Positions 14,130-22,303 of a stretch of DNA of 49,324 bases are shown here, piece by piece. A program made the translations under genes and the position numbers. The first letter of the stretch is position 1; every line of letters begins with the position of its first letter. The notes under the pieces are model-generated. The model had not been told where the DNA came from, ran no database searches, and was given only the letters and a program-made list of their open reading frames with translations. This stretch comes from a virus, in IMG/VR virus record IMGVR_UViG_3300044641_006207, positions 1-49,324 of that record; one strand, 5' to 3'.

Positions 14130-14525
14130 ATTTGCCCCTTTCATTTGACGGCGACTACCACAACTTTCTATTTCAATACCACATCTTTTTTGTTCGGCCG
14201 TTGCCGTGGCACACTCTAAAAAGTTGTGCTGTGTAGTAGATGTAGATAGGGAAATATAATAATTGTGAGAGTTTATTAAGATTTACGGAAAAAAGGTGTT
14301 GTATTTGTATTACATATATAGTCCCCCTATATTATAGTGATTTGCCTATCTATCGCTACTATCTACAACAACTTTTTAATGATTTGCTGTAAATAATAGC
14401 GTGATAGCACAACTTTTTTAGCGACTACAACAACTTTTTAGCGATTTGCCCAAACGGCTTTCGTATAACCTTCTACAGCAACGATGTCAGCGATAGCAAG
14501 ATTTACCACAACTTTTTTATAGTCG
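14130..14525. other. Candidate replication origin: iterons and long inverted repeat
   Basis: The gene-free part is 14130-14437 (308 bases). It holds a 34-bp imperfect inverted repeat, arms 14217-14250 and 14345-14378, around an A+T-rich centre of ~94 bp that also contains a small ATATAG-TCCCC-CTATAT hairpin. Copies of ACAACTTTTTA(G/A)CGA lie at about 14157, 14217 (inverted), 14365, 14406 and 14427. A sixth lies at about 14505 inside the adjoining gene, whose stop codon falls in the copy at 14427. Iterons plus an A+T-rich core beside early genes are the usual picture of an origin. No protein evidence ties it to an initiator. Confidence 0.55.
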
Positions 14526-15205
14526 CGTAATTCAACGTGAGTTTTAGTAGCGCCAACTAACCAAACATACAGTTTTACGTTTTCTTTGGTGGTAATGCGA
14601 TAGAACTTCGAAACTTCCATAGTTTTCATATCAATTGCTGTGAAGAAACCTTTTTTGATTGGTTTTTCTTTAACTTTTGGCGCTTTTTCTTGCGATTTTG
14701 TCGAAACTTTTGGTGCTTGTGGTTTGACGGTTTGCGTTGGTGTCGAAGTTGTTTGAGCGAACGAGTTGAATAATTGCGATGCTAACGAGTTTTTCACGAT
14801 AGTTTCCTTTTGTGGTTTTTCCACAGAGATAACAATTTTACCACTTTCAACTTTACTCACAAAATCAATGAAATCGCCCATACTAATCGAGTATTTACGA
14901 CCCTTACTTGTTTTTTGCGTGTAAAGATTGGTATAATTTGAACGATAGGAATGAACTAATGCGTTGAAATCGAACTTTTTGAGCAAGGCACTAACTCTTG
15001 GCACGATTACAGCATACTTTTCGATAAAGGCAACGTCATAACTACGCAACCATAAGCATTGGATAGGCAACAAATAAACACGAGATAATGCGTCTAAATC
15101 GACATTTTTAGGCACAGCAACACCATCACGCTTCGCAAGTTCTAATAGTGCTTGACGCACTAATCCTTGCTTTTCTAACGCCACACGCCCTAACTTGCTA
15201 TTCAC
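14438..15205 (-). CDS. Hypothetical protein, 255 aa, first gene of the early arm
   Basis: I do not recognise this protein. It starts with GTG at 15205 (MNSKLGRVALEKQGL), AAAGGGG upstream. Residues ~1-120 form a basic, mostly helical domain (VRQALLELAKRD and VSALLKKFDFNALVHSYRS). Residues ~140-185 are a Thr/Pro/Lys-rich linker. The C-terminal ~65 residues look beta-rich (KFYRITTKENVKLYVWLVG). Two domains joined by a basic linker, placed first in the early arm and reading into the iteron region, would fit a DNA-binding initiator or regulator; this is inference. Origin iterons occur inside and just after its 3' end. Confidence 0.7.
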   Translation of the reverse strand: MNSKLGRVALEKQGLVRQALLELAKRDGVAVPKNVDLDALSRVYLLPIQCLWLRSYDVAFIEKYAVIVPRVSALLKKFDFNALVHSYRSNYTNLYTQKTSKGRKYSISMGDFIDFVSKVESGKIVISVEKPQKETIVKNSLASQLFNSFAQTTSTPTQTVKPQAPKVSTKSQEKAPKVKEKPIKKGFFTAIDMKTMEVSKFYRITTKENVKLYVWLVGATKTHVELRDYKKVVVNLAIADIVAVEGYTKAVWANR

Positions 15206-15307
15206 GATAAAACCCCTTTCTAACGTGCTTTTCGCTACGTTCTACGCTATACTTACGCACGTCGCCGTGTCGTGTATCACGTATGTTTTGCTTGTGAAAG
15301 CGAGATT

Positions 15308-15330
15308 AGAATAGCAAATGACTTCGTCAT
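15308..15330 (-). promoter_or_regulatory. Early minus-strand promoter with dyad operator
   Basis: Minus strand: an extended -10 TGcTATTCT (hexamer 15313-15308) with the dyad ATGAC-GAA-GTCAT (15330-15318) ending exactly 4 bp upstream. No -35 of quality is seen. The dyad shares the core ACGAAGT and its placement with the one at 12893-12907. Predicted start near 15301, giving a ~95-nt leader to the GTG at 15205. Confidence 0.5.
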
Positions 15331-15416
15331 CACACGCACACGTGAGGCAAAATGGGGGGGTAATCGAACCAAGGTCGCGCACCCGTCGCGCGTGGTAAAA
15401 AAACCCTCCAATTGTG

Positions 15417-15446
15417 TTAACAATAATTTTGGACTTATGTTATACT
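15417..15446 (+). promoter_or_regulatory. Late-arm promoter for the packaging genes (leaderless)
   Basis: -35 TTAACA (15417-15422), an 18-nt spacer, an extended -10 TGtTATACT (hexamer 15441-15446). The base 7 nt after the hexamer is 15453, the A of the TerS ATG, so the transcript should begin at the start codon. No Shine-Dalgarno sequence precedes that ATG. Confidence 0.7.
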
Positions 15447-15452
15447 ATACTT

Positions 15453-15929
15453 ATGAAAATATATAATAACGAGCAAGAACGATTGATTGAAACCAAAATC
15501 AAACCTAATCTCAAAGCAGTGTATAATATGAGAATCAAAGGATTGAAGGATAGACACATCGCCAGTTTCTTAGGAATTAGTTTGGCGCAATTTTTACAAT
15601 GCTTAGAAGCCGACCAAGTTTTAAAAGAAGCATATCAAGATGCCACGATGATATTGTGTAGTGAGTTGAGAGATGTTGTCATTGGTCGAGCATTAGGCAC
15701 AGATAATAAAGTAGATAAAGATGGTGAACTTGTCGGACCTGATGCCAACCTTGCTTTAAGAGTATTAGAAAGATTAGACCCACAATTTAGTAAACAAGAG
15801 AATGAAGTAAAGGTGACTGTGAGCGTTGAAGACATTATCCACGAACTTAATGAGAAGCGACGAATGGAATTAGAAAAGAAAGAAGACATCATCGAAAAGA
15901 ATAAACAAAAAGGTTTAGAGATGTTGTAG
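15453..15929 (+). CDS. terS: Terminase small subunit
   Basis: This 158-aa protein lies immediately before the large terminase, as small subunits do; they bind phage DNA and hand it to the motor. The N-terminal half is helical and carries a helix-turn-helix-like stretch (LKDRHIASFLGISLAQFLQC, residues ~30-50). The C-terminus is a charged coiled-coil (ELNEKRRMELEKKEDIIEKN), suited to oligomerisation. The ATG at 15453 is chosen over a frame opening at 15414 because the homologous-looking N-terminus begins there and it coincides with the predicted transcription start. There is no ribosome binding site, so the message is probably leaderless. Confidence 0.75.
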   Translation: MKIYNNEQERLIETKIKPNLKAVYNMRIKGLKDRHIASFLGISLAQFLQCLEADQVLKEAYQDATMILCSELRDVVIGRALGTDNKVDKDGELVGPDANLALRVLERLDPQFSKQENEVKVTVSVEDIIHELNEKRRMELEKKEDIIEKNKQKGLEML

Positions 15930-15951
15930 GGGGGGTGCTTTTTATACAGAT

Positions 15952-17754
15952 ATGAGCGAAAACAAAAATCCCTTTCTAAAATTAGAAAACTATGAAGATA
16001 TTTTGGGCAACCCAAGGAAGTTCATCGAAAACTTTTGCTATATCACAACCAAGGACGGCAAGTTTGAACTCTTTAAAATAAACGAACCACAAGATAAGTT
16101 GATGAAGTTGATTGAGAAACAGTTGGCAGCCAAGAAGCCGATACGCATTCGAGTATTGAAAGCACGGCAAATGGGGTTCTCAACTTTAATTAGTGCGATT
16201 GGATTTTGGTGGGCAGCGATGAACGAGAACTCTGCTTATGCTGTTGTCGCCCATAAAGATAGTTCAGCCAGTAGCATCTTTGAAAAAAATAAAATCTTCT
16301 ACGACAACTTACCTAAAGCAATGAAGCCGCGCATCAACCGTTTTAACAGCGAAAAAATATCTTTCAACATTGACGGCGAACAACAGGTCGGCGAAGTTAA
16401 AGGATTGAGAAGTAAGATATTCTTTGGCACAGCTGGTGGTGGTGAACTCTTTCGTGGTGAAACGATTTTGTTCTTACATAAATCTGAAATTGCATTCTGG
16501 GAAGATAAAAACGGAGTTCTTAAAAAATCCTTAAACGCCACTGTCCCATATCAGCCCTTTACAGCAATTATTGAGGAAACAACAGCGAATGGATATAACG
16601 AATTCAAAGATGATTGGGATAGAAGTGTGCGTGGACAAGATGACTATATCCCATTGTTCGTTGGTTGGAATGAATTGACAGAATACAGAATGAAGCCCTC
16701 CCAGGGTTTTAAGTTGACAGAAAAGGAACTTGAATTACAGAAAAAGTATGGACTTACGACTGAACAATTGTGTTGGCGTAGGTTCAAGATTGATAACGAC
16801 TATGGGGGTAATGAGTTGTGGTTTCAACAAGAAAACCCACTAACCCCAGAAGAAGCGTTTATTTCAAGTGGTCAAGGTGTCTTTGATGGCGAAACGATTA
16901 AAAAAGGATATGAAAATTGCACTCCACCAATTGCTGAGATGGAAATTAGTTCACAGTTAATTAGAGAAAAACTAAAGATATGGGAAGAACCAGAATCTCA
17001 AGAACTGATTGAATACCAGCAACTTACGCGATGGAATATGAAAGAACAAAAGTATGAATATTATGATGGTGATTTGGAAGTTGGTCGAACTACTGTTTTC
17101 GCTAACTATACAATTGGCATTGATACAGCTGGTATGGGTGCTGACTATAATCAGCTCGTGGTTTGGCACAATACGAAAAAGAAAATGGTAGCAAGACTTG
17201 GCATTAAAAATATAAGTGAAGAAAAACTTGCTTCGATTGTTGTTGAAGTAGCAAGATATTATAATGACGCGATGGTTATCCCAGAAGTAAACTACTCACA
17301 CGCGATATGCGACTATATGATGGCGCTTGGATATGACAAAATCTTCCTTACAGAAAGTATGTCGAGGATTGACAAACAAAAAGGTAGTTTAGAATATGGG
17401 TTCAAGACAACTCGTCTAACGAAACCACCCATCATCTCTACCCTACGTGCGCTACTCAACGAAGTGCCAGACGCGATACCAGATAAAGACTTTTGGTATG
17501 AAACCGAGTATTATGTTTTACAGAATGTTGCCACCAATACAATGAACGCAGTGAGTGGACACCACGATGACATCATTATGGCGAACGCGATTGCTTACTA
17601 TGGTTGCAACTCATTTCAAGCAAAACAAAATTACACACAAAGAAAAGTTAAATATGAAAACGAAGAAAATAATGCTATAATGGATATTGTTAGAAAAGCC
17701 GAAAGAAAAAATGGAAAGAAATTAAAGAAAGGTATCTATAATAACAATGCTTAA
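15952..17754 (+). CDS. terL: Terminase large subunit
   Basis: This is the DNA-packaging motor, 600 aa, with an N-terminal ATPase and a C-terminal RNase H-like nuclease. The ATPase shows the variant Walker A ARQMGFST (71-78) and a Walker B strand TILFLHKSEIAFW with catalytic Glu near 179. The nuclease shows GIDTAGMGAD near 389 (first Asp), an IPEVN strand near 443 and HHDDIIMAN near 537-545 (last Asp). It would cut and translocate DNA into the prohead through the portal encoded two genes on. A run of seven G lies ~16 nt before the ATG, too far for a normal ribosome site, and no in-frame alternative exists; coupling to terS is possible. Confidence 0.95.
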   Translation: MSENKNPFLKLENYEDILGNPRKFIENFCYITTKDGKFELFKINEPQDKLMKLIEKQLAAKKPIRIRVLKARQMGFSTLISAIGFWWAAMNENSAYAVVAHKDSSASSIFEKNKIFYDNLPKAMKPRINRFNSEKISFNIDGEQQVGEVKGLRSKIFFGTAGGGELFRGETILFLHKSEIAFWEDKNGVLKKSLNATVPYQPFTAIIEETTANGYNEFKDDWDRSVRGQDDYIPLFVGWNELTEYRMKPSQGFKLTEKELELQKKYGLTTEQLCWRRFKIDNDYGGNELWFQQENPLTPEEAFISSGQGVFDGETIKKGYENCTPPIAEMEISSQLIREKLKIWEEPESQELIEYQQLTRWNMKEQKYEYYDGDLEVGRTTVFANYTIGIDTAGMGADYNQLVVWHNTKKKMVARLGIKNISEEKLASIVVEVARYYNDAMVIPEVNYSHAICDYMMALGYDKIFLTESMSRIDKQKGSLEYGFKTTRLTKPPIISTLRALLNEVPDAIPDKDFWYETEYYVLQNVATNTMNAVSGHHDDIIMANAIAYYGCNSFQAKQNYTQRKVKYENEENNAIMDIVRKAERKNGKKLKKGIYNNNA

Positions 17755-17968
17755 AATTATGACCACGAAAGAATATCTTGAACTTACAAAAGCCGCTTTG
17801 AAGTTGGAAGAGATTTCACATCAATTAAAAGAAATTGAAAAACAAAATCTACAACTAAAAGAAGAACTTGAAAAAGAAAAAGAAAAAAATATTAAAGAAG
17901 CAAAGAAAAAATCTAATATGAGAATCCAAGCCACTAAAAAATGGCTCAATGGATACCCTGAAGAATAG
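17747..17968 (+). CDS. Coiled-coil protein between terminase and portal, 73 aa
   Basis: The sequence is a heptad-like helix with many Glu, Lys and Leu (EEISHQLKEIEKQNLQLKEE, continuing), then a basic end (KKSNMRIQATKKWLNGYPEE). It overlaps the end of terL by 8 nt and precedes the portal by 8 nt. The start at 17747 is favoured because AAAGG lies upstream at long spacing; a second ATG at 17759 (MTTKEYLEL) is possible. Small coiled-coil genes here may assist terminase-portal docking, which is inference from position. Confidence 0.7.
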   Translation: MLKIMTTKEYLELTKAALKLEEISHQLKEIEKQNLQLKEELEKEKEKNIKEAKKKSNMRIQATKKWLNGYPEE

Positions 17969-17976
17969 GAGATAAT

Positions 17977-19854
17977 ATGGCAGCAAACTATAACGATAAG
18001 GATATTGTTTACCAAGTTTACCAAGAATTCGAACACGCCACTTCTTTTATTGATAGCATCAATTTACGACGTGATATAAAACGTTGCGTTAATTTTGAAG
18101 CAGGTAATCAATGGAATATGGACGAAGATGTAAAAGATTTTCCAAAAATTACACTCAACATCGTCAAACAAATTGGTAAAGTTCGTAAAAGCAATGTCCT
18201 TCAAAACGAATATAGTTATCTTGTTCAAACTGGTGATTTAAAAAGCGTTCGTAAAATCCAAGATTTCTTAAAATATCTTTCAGCAAAATTAAAATTAAAA
18301 CCAAAAGACTTGAAAGTCGTTAATGATACATTTACCAAAGGCACTGGCATTATGTATTTTTATTGGGACGCAGAAAGAAACTCAATTTTAAGTAAAAGTG
18401 GTGGTTGCTTACGTGCAGAAGCGATTGATATTCGTCGTTTTCGCGTAGCAGACCCATATATTCAAGACTTACAAGACCAAGAATACGTGATTTTTACTTC
18501 ACGCGAACGTCTTGATAGTATCAAAGCAAAGTATGGTGTTGATGTTCCACCCACAGCAGAAGATTATACGCAAGAAACTGAAAAACACGTGACAAGCGAA
18601 AATCCAGAACAAGATTTCACCAATGTTTTTACTAAATTTTATCGAAACGAAGAAGGACAAGTATTTTTTACTATCACAACTGAAACTCATTTGTTAAAAA
18701 AACCTACTCCACTCAACCCTTTTTATAAAGGTAGTAGCAAAGAACAACCAAACACAATGTCGACGATAGATGAAATTAAAAATAAACAACTTTCTCAAGA
18801 AGTTTTTGACAAATATCCATTTGCTTCACTTGTGTTTGATGAAAGAGATAATTCTTTCTATGGAATTCCAGGCGCACTCGAAGTTATTGAAGCACAAAAA
18901 TCAATCAACCAACATTTTAGTGTTTATGATAAAGGTATTCAAGACAACGTTCTTGGTGGATTTATTCACAAGCGTGGTGTGTTGGGTGAACAAGAAATTA
19001 CGACAGAAAATGGACAAATTTTACAACTCGATTTATTGCCAGGTGAAAATTGGCAAAACGTTTTTGGTAGAATTCCAGTTAATAACATTCCAACTGACGC
19101 ATTAAATTATTCAAGCAACTTATTAGGTGTTGTTCGTCAAGTTGCTGGTGCGAGTAATGTTCAAATTGGTTCTTCTGATTATGCTGGTCAAAGTGCAAAG
19201 CAAACACAAATGCTTTTACAACGTGCAAGAGAAAACTCCAATGATATGGCGCTTTTATTCAATGAATATAAAAAAGACCAAGCATATATTATGTTTTTAT
19301 TTTCTAAATTTTTCTATGATAATGAAGACTTCGCAGTTGTTGAACACGGTTATATGAAAGACAATATGAGAAATTACGAAGGACAAGAAAAATTTGATGG
19401 AACAAAATACGCAGGTATGGACGTGATGTTAGATATTCGTGTCGGACCTGCACCATCATTTAGCGAATTCTCCTCAATGGAACTTTTAGGTATGATGGTT
19501 CAATCTGGTCAAGCACCACTTGAAGTTTATCTTACCAACTTACCAGATGGATATGTTAACAACAAACAAGAGTTGTTAGATTTGATGAAGAATAATTCTC
19601 AACAACAAATTCAACAATTAGGTCAACAATTACAACAAGCACAACAAGTAATGGAACAAATGAGTAAGGCATATAATCAAGCAAGAAAAGATTTAAGTAA
19701 TGTTGATACCATTATCCAAGAAAACACAAGATTAAAAGGAATGATGGCAGATGTTGCTGCAAAAGCAATCGAAGTATCGAAGACAGCATCACAAGAAAAT
19801 ATGCAAATGACCAAGGAATTACAACAATTATTGGCAATGGCAAAAAAGAATTAG
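17977..19854 (+). CDS. Portal protein
   Basis: This 625-aa protein sits between terminase and scaffold and has the length and composition of a P22-like podovirus portal. An early helical segment, RRDIKRCVNFEAGNQWN (~27-43), is followed by a central mixed region with FDERDNSFYGIPGALEVIEA (~284-304), a typical clip/stem neighbourhood. A long Gln-rich coiled-coil closes the C-terminus (QQIQQLGQQLQQAQQVMEQM near 545-565), like the barrel helices of P22 portal. It forms the dodecameric vertex ring through which DNA enters and leaves. The start ATG at 17977 follows AGGAGA. Confidence 0.88.
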   Translation: MAANYNDKDIVYQVYQEFEHATSFIDSINLRRDIKRCVNFEAGNQWNMDEDVKDFPKITLNIVKQIGKVRKSNVLQNEYSYLVQTGDLKSVRKIQDFLKYLSAKLKLKPKDLKVVNDTFTKGTGIMYFYWDAERNSILSKSGGCLRAEAIDIRRFRVADPYIQDLQDQEYVIFTSRERLDSIKAKYGVDVPPTAEDYTQETEKHVTSENPEQDFTNVFTKFYRNEEGQVFFTITTETHLLKKPTPLNPFYKGSSKEQPNTMSTIDEIKNKQLSQEVFDKYPFASLVFDERDNSFYGIPGALEVIEAQKSINQHFSVYDKGIQDNVLGGFIHKRGVLGEQEITTENGQILQLDLLPGENWQNVFGRIPVNNIPTDALNYSSNLLGVVRQVAGASNVQIGSSDYAGQSAKQTQMLLQRARENSNDMALLFNEYKKDQAYIMFLFSKFFYDNEDFAVVEHGYMKDNMRNYEGQEKFDGTKYAGMDVMLDIRVGPAPSFSEFSSMELLGMMVQSGQAPLEVYLTNLPDGYVNNKQELLDLMKNNSQQQIQQLGQQLQQAQQVMEQMSKAYNQARKDLSNVDTIIQENTRLKGMMADVAAKAIEVSKTASQENMQMTKELQQLLAMAKKN

Positions 19855-19943
19855 TTGACAGATTAAAATCTGTGCTATAATAAAGTTACGTTGCTACTAA
19901 ACGTTAAAGTAGTGTCGCTCCTGAGCGTAAGAAAGGAAACCGT
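19855..19943 (+). promoter_or_regulatory. Promoter and structured leader of the head genes
   Basis: -35 TTGACA (19855-19860), an extended -10 TGcTATAAT (hexamer 19876-19881), spacer only 15 nt. A perfect dyad, CAGATT-AA-AATCTG (19859-19872), lies between the two hexamers. The ~60-nt leader contains CTACT/AGTAG (19894-19912) and CGCT-CCTG-AGCG (19916-19927), then AAGAAAGG before the ATG at 19944. This suggests repressor control plus RNA structure at the scaffold gene. Confidence 0.65.
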
Positions 19944-20696
19944 ATGGCAAACGAAAAAGACACCCAAGTGGTTGTCCAAAAAACTGCCGATGTTAAACCA
20001 GAGGTCAAACAAGAACCGAAGGTAGAAGCGAAAGTAGCCGAGAAAGTAGTAGAAAAAGTTGACGACGATGAGGACTTCATCAATTCACTTCTTGAAGATG
20101 TCGACACTGAAAAAGAAGCAGATGAAAATGAAGAAGAGCAACGTCGAAAAAACAAAGATGCTGAAGAAGCGCGTAAGCGTAGAGCAGCAGAAGCCAAGGC
20201 GAAAGCAGATGAAGATGCGAAGAAAGCCGAATTACAGGCAAAAGTAGCACCTACTCCAGAAGCAAAGCCCCAAGAACAAGCGAAACCCGAACCACAACCT
20301 CAACCTGATGTTAATAAGTTAGGGCAACAACTTGTCGACTTCAAATCCAAGTATCCTGACATTGATTTAGCACAACTTGATAACGATAAAGCATTTAAAA
20401 AGTTTATCGACGGCAAATTATTAGGGAAAAAGGACTTCACAAACCTATACGAAGAATACGTGGAATTAAAAGCCGAAATCACTGGTGTTGAGCAAAAAGT
20501 CGTCAAGACTAATTACCAAAAAGCACAATCCAGCAGTGGTTCAAGCATTAGTCCTGTTGCCAATCGTGGTGAAGTGTTTAGTGAAGAAGAACTTCGAAAG
20601 ATTGCTTCCAGGCTTCCTACAATGAACCCTAAAGAAGCAGCAAAAATCGAAGAAAAATTGAAAAAATCGATTGCTTACTACGACAGCAAGAAATAA
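19944..20696 (+). CDS. Capsid scaffolding protein
   Basis: This 250-aa protein lies between portal and major capsid, the usual scaffold position. It is very rich in Lys, Glu, Ala and Pro. It begins with a charged disordered part (PEVKQEPKVEAKVAEKVV), an acidic stretch, then a long charged helix (KKRRAAEAKAKADEDA-like, residues ~70-100), a Pro/Gln linker near 105-125, and ends with a short helical basic segment (MNPKEAAKIEEKLKKSIAYY) that would bind coat subunits. It would guide prohead assembly and then leave or be digested; no protease gene is seen nearby. It has its own promoter. Confidence 0.8.
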   Translation: MANEKDTQVVVQKTADVKPEVKQEPKVEAKVAEKVVEKVDDDEDFINSLLEDVDTEKEADENEEEQRRKNKDAEEARKRRAAEAKAKADEDAKKAELQAKVAPTPEAKPQEQAKPEPQPQPDVNKLGQQLVDFKSKYPDIDLAQLDNDKAFKKFIDGKLLGKKDFTNLYEEYVELKAEITGVEQKVVKTNYQKAQSSSGSSISPVANRGEVFSEEELRKIASRLPTMNPKEAAKIEEKLKKSIAYYDSKK

Positions 20697-20722
20697 TCGT
20701 AGAGAATTTAGAGGAGTAATTT

Positions 20723-21655
20723 ATGGCAAATACTGAATTTGCAAAATTACCAGCCTTATCGAGTCAAATCTATAAGGAATGGTATCCAAAAACTGTTTTA
20801 GTCCAATCTTGCGACAACAGTTTTGAAGGCGAATTAAACTTAGAAACTCGTGAATTAGATATTCCTGTTTATCACGACTTATCCATTCACACCACGAGCA
20901 TCAAGGAACGCGACTTAAAACCCGCCCCAATTGAATTCGTGAAAGCGTCCACCAAACGTGTTAGCATCGACAAAGGTCGTTACTCTCACTGGGGACAAAC
21001 CAACTTATCCAAGTTATTGGAACGTTTATCTGCTGAAGACAGCGAAGTTCGTAAAAAACTCGTTGCACGTTGGGCAATCGAAGCTGAAAAAGAACTTGCT
21101 GCTTATGTTGCGTTTAATGCTTCAGTTTTAGAAATCGACTTACACAACTTATTAGGTGGTGGTTCTACTGGTTTATTAACTAAACTTAACGTCACCAAAG
21201 CAATGGATATTCTTAAAGCAAAAGTAATGCAACAAGATATGAACCCAGGTGAATTCACCTTATTCGTGTCTGAACGTTTCGAACAAGTCTTACGTGATAC
21301 GCAAATTACGTTTGGTAGCGAACCTGCTGCACAAGCATTTAAACAAGGTTTCATTGCTAACGTTTTAGGTATTGACGTGCGTCATATGCAAGTTGAAGCT
21401 GTCGTCACGCGCGACGCTAACACTGCTCAAGTCGTTAACGAAATTGCGGTTTGGAAAACTCAAGACGGCATTCAATATGTTGTCCCATATAAGAACACTG
21501 TTTCTTATGAAATTATGCCAGACCAAGTGTTGATGGGTGGAACTGCCTATCAAACCGTAGAATACTACGATTTCTTCAACCTCTACCCAACGCGTCTTTA
21601 CAGAGTCAAAATTAAATATGAATCTGAAAACACTGCGTTTAAGAGTGGATTATAA
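20723..21655 (+). CDS. Major capsid protein
   Basis: This 310-aa protein directly follows the scaffold and precedes a decoration-like gene. Its alternating strand/helix pattern suits an HK97-fold coat: an N-arm (MANTEFAKLPALSSQIYKEW), an early strand with RELDIPVYHDLSIH, a spine-like helix (KLVARWAIEAEKELAAYVAF near 112-131), and late strands (EYYDFFNLYPTRLYRVKIKY). Codons here are richer in CGT and AAC than in the neighbouring tail genes, as expected for the most abundant virion protein. The ATG at 20723 follows GAGGAG. The assignment rests on position, size and pattern. Confidence 0.85.
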   Translation: MANTEFAKLPALSSQIYKEWYPKTVLVQSCDNSFEGELNLETRELDIPVYHDLSIHTTSIKERDLKPAPIEFVKASTKRVSIDKGRYSHWGQTNLSKLLERLSAEDSEVRKKLVARWAIEAEKELAAYVAFNASVLEIDLHNLLGGGSTGLLTKLNVTKAMDILKAKVMQQDMNPGEFTLFVSERFEQVLRDTQITFGSEPAAQAFKQGFIANVLGIDVRHMQVEAVVTRDANTAQVVNEIAVWKTQDGIQYVVPYKNTVSYEIMPDQVLMGGTAYQTVEYYDFFNLYPTRLYRVKIKYESENTAFKSGL

Positions 21656-21677
21656 GAAAGGTTAAGGAATAATATTT

Positions 21678-22226
21678 ATGGCAAACAAAAATATTAAGGC
21701 ACTTATTAGTGTCCCAAATCGCGGAATCGGAGTTCCATTAGAACTCAATAACTTCATCGCAAAAGACGCTGGTGGTTATATTCGTATCCCACGTCGTTTC
21801 CCAATGGCTGACGTTGTAGCCCCTGCTGGTTATTTCCGTCACAACATCATTCAAAACGCAAGTGGTCAACAAACACCAGCTACCGATGTATCAAGTGAAA
21901 TTGGTGGCGTTGCTGGTGCTGGTGCATTATCTACGTTAGGTTTTGAATTACCCCCAACTGAAAAACTCATTCTATTAGTCAAAAAAGGCACTGCAGAAAA
22001 CACTGCTGCTACTATCGTTGTCAAAGGTTCTGTTGAATATAAACAAGCCGATGTGACGATTACTCTTCCAGCTGCAGCCGTTCTTGGCACTCTTTTCGAA
22101 ATCGATTTAACAGCCTTTGGTTTGTTTATCGGTCGTAAAGGTGGCTTAACTCATCTTGAAGATGGCATTATTCTCACTCCAGGAGATACTACCACTTCAA
22201 TGGTTTTACTCGTTCGCGCTGCTTAG
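21678..22226 (+). CDS. Head decoration or fibre-like protein
   Basis: This 182-aa protein follows the major capsid gene. It is beta-rich with many Ala, Val, Gly and Thr, and includes PTEKLILLVKKGTAENTAATIVV (~95-115) and VEYKQADVTITLPAAAVLG. It has no cysteine and no membrane segment. A terminator follows at once, so it ends the capsid transcript. The position and composition fit a surface decoration protein of the head; a minor capsid role is the alternative. The ATG at 21678 has AAGAAAGG and AAGG upstream. Confidence 0.65.
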   Translation: MANKNIKALISVPNRGIGVPLELNNFIAKDAGGYIRIPRRFPMADVVAPAGYFRHNIIQNASGQQTPATDVSSEIGGVAGAGALSTLGFELPPTEKLILLVKKGTAENTAATIVVKGSVEYKQADVTITLPAAAVLGTLFEIDLTAFGLFIGRKGGLTHLEDGIILTPGDTTTSMVLLVRAA

Positions 22227-22233
22227 TTTCCCC

Positions 22234-22268
22234 AAAGGTCGTATGGTGTAAAAACTATACGACTTTTT
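22234..22268 (+). terminator. Rho-independent terminator after the head genes
   Basis: The stem GTCGTATGGT (22238-22247) pairs with ACTATACGAC (22254-22263) across a GTAAAA loop, followed by TTTTTCTTTT. Extra A-T pairs extend the base (AAAG with the U tract). It is the only clear intrinsic terminator I find in the window. Confidence 0.85.
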
Positions 22269-22271
22269 CTT

Positions 22272-22297
22272 TTGTCTTTTTTAAAATGTGGTATAAT
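22272..22297 (+). promoter_or_regulatory. Promoter at the head of the neck/tail operon (leaderless)
   Basis: An extended -10 TGgTATAAT (hexamer 22292-22297) with a weak -35 TTGTCT (22272-22277, spacer 14 nt). The predicted start is 22304, the A of ATG. It begins within the U-rich tail of the terminator just upstream, so one site ends the head transcript and starts the tail transcript. Confidence 0.65.
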
Positions 22298-22303
22298 TAT
22301 TTT

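Larger units (their letters stand above)
15206..15452. promoter_or_regulatory. Divergent control region between early and late arms
   Basis: This 247-base gap separates the two transcription arms. It contains the minus-strand promoter/dyad at 15308-15330, the plus-strand promoter at 15417-15446, a G7 run (15354-15360), and a G+C-rich hairpin, CGCGC-ACCCGTC-GCGCG (15376-15392). The high G+C of 15360-15395 stands out against the A+T-rich surroundings. No credible gene is present. Confidence 0.7.

Noticed and set aside
15340-15400. tRNA-like piece on the minus strand (GGTTCGATTACC near 15358-15370)
   Set aside because: The TTCGA loop is not enclosed by a 5-bp stem, and no acceptor, D or anticodon arm can be drawn at the right distances.
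15272-15466. 64-aa frame in the divergent control region
   Set aside because: It spans both promoters and the G+C-rich hairpin, lacks a ribosome site and runs into terS out of frame.
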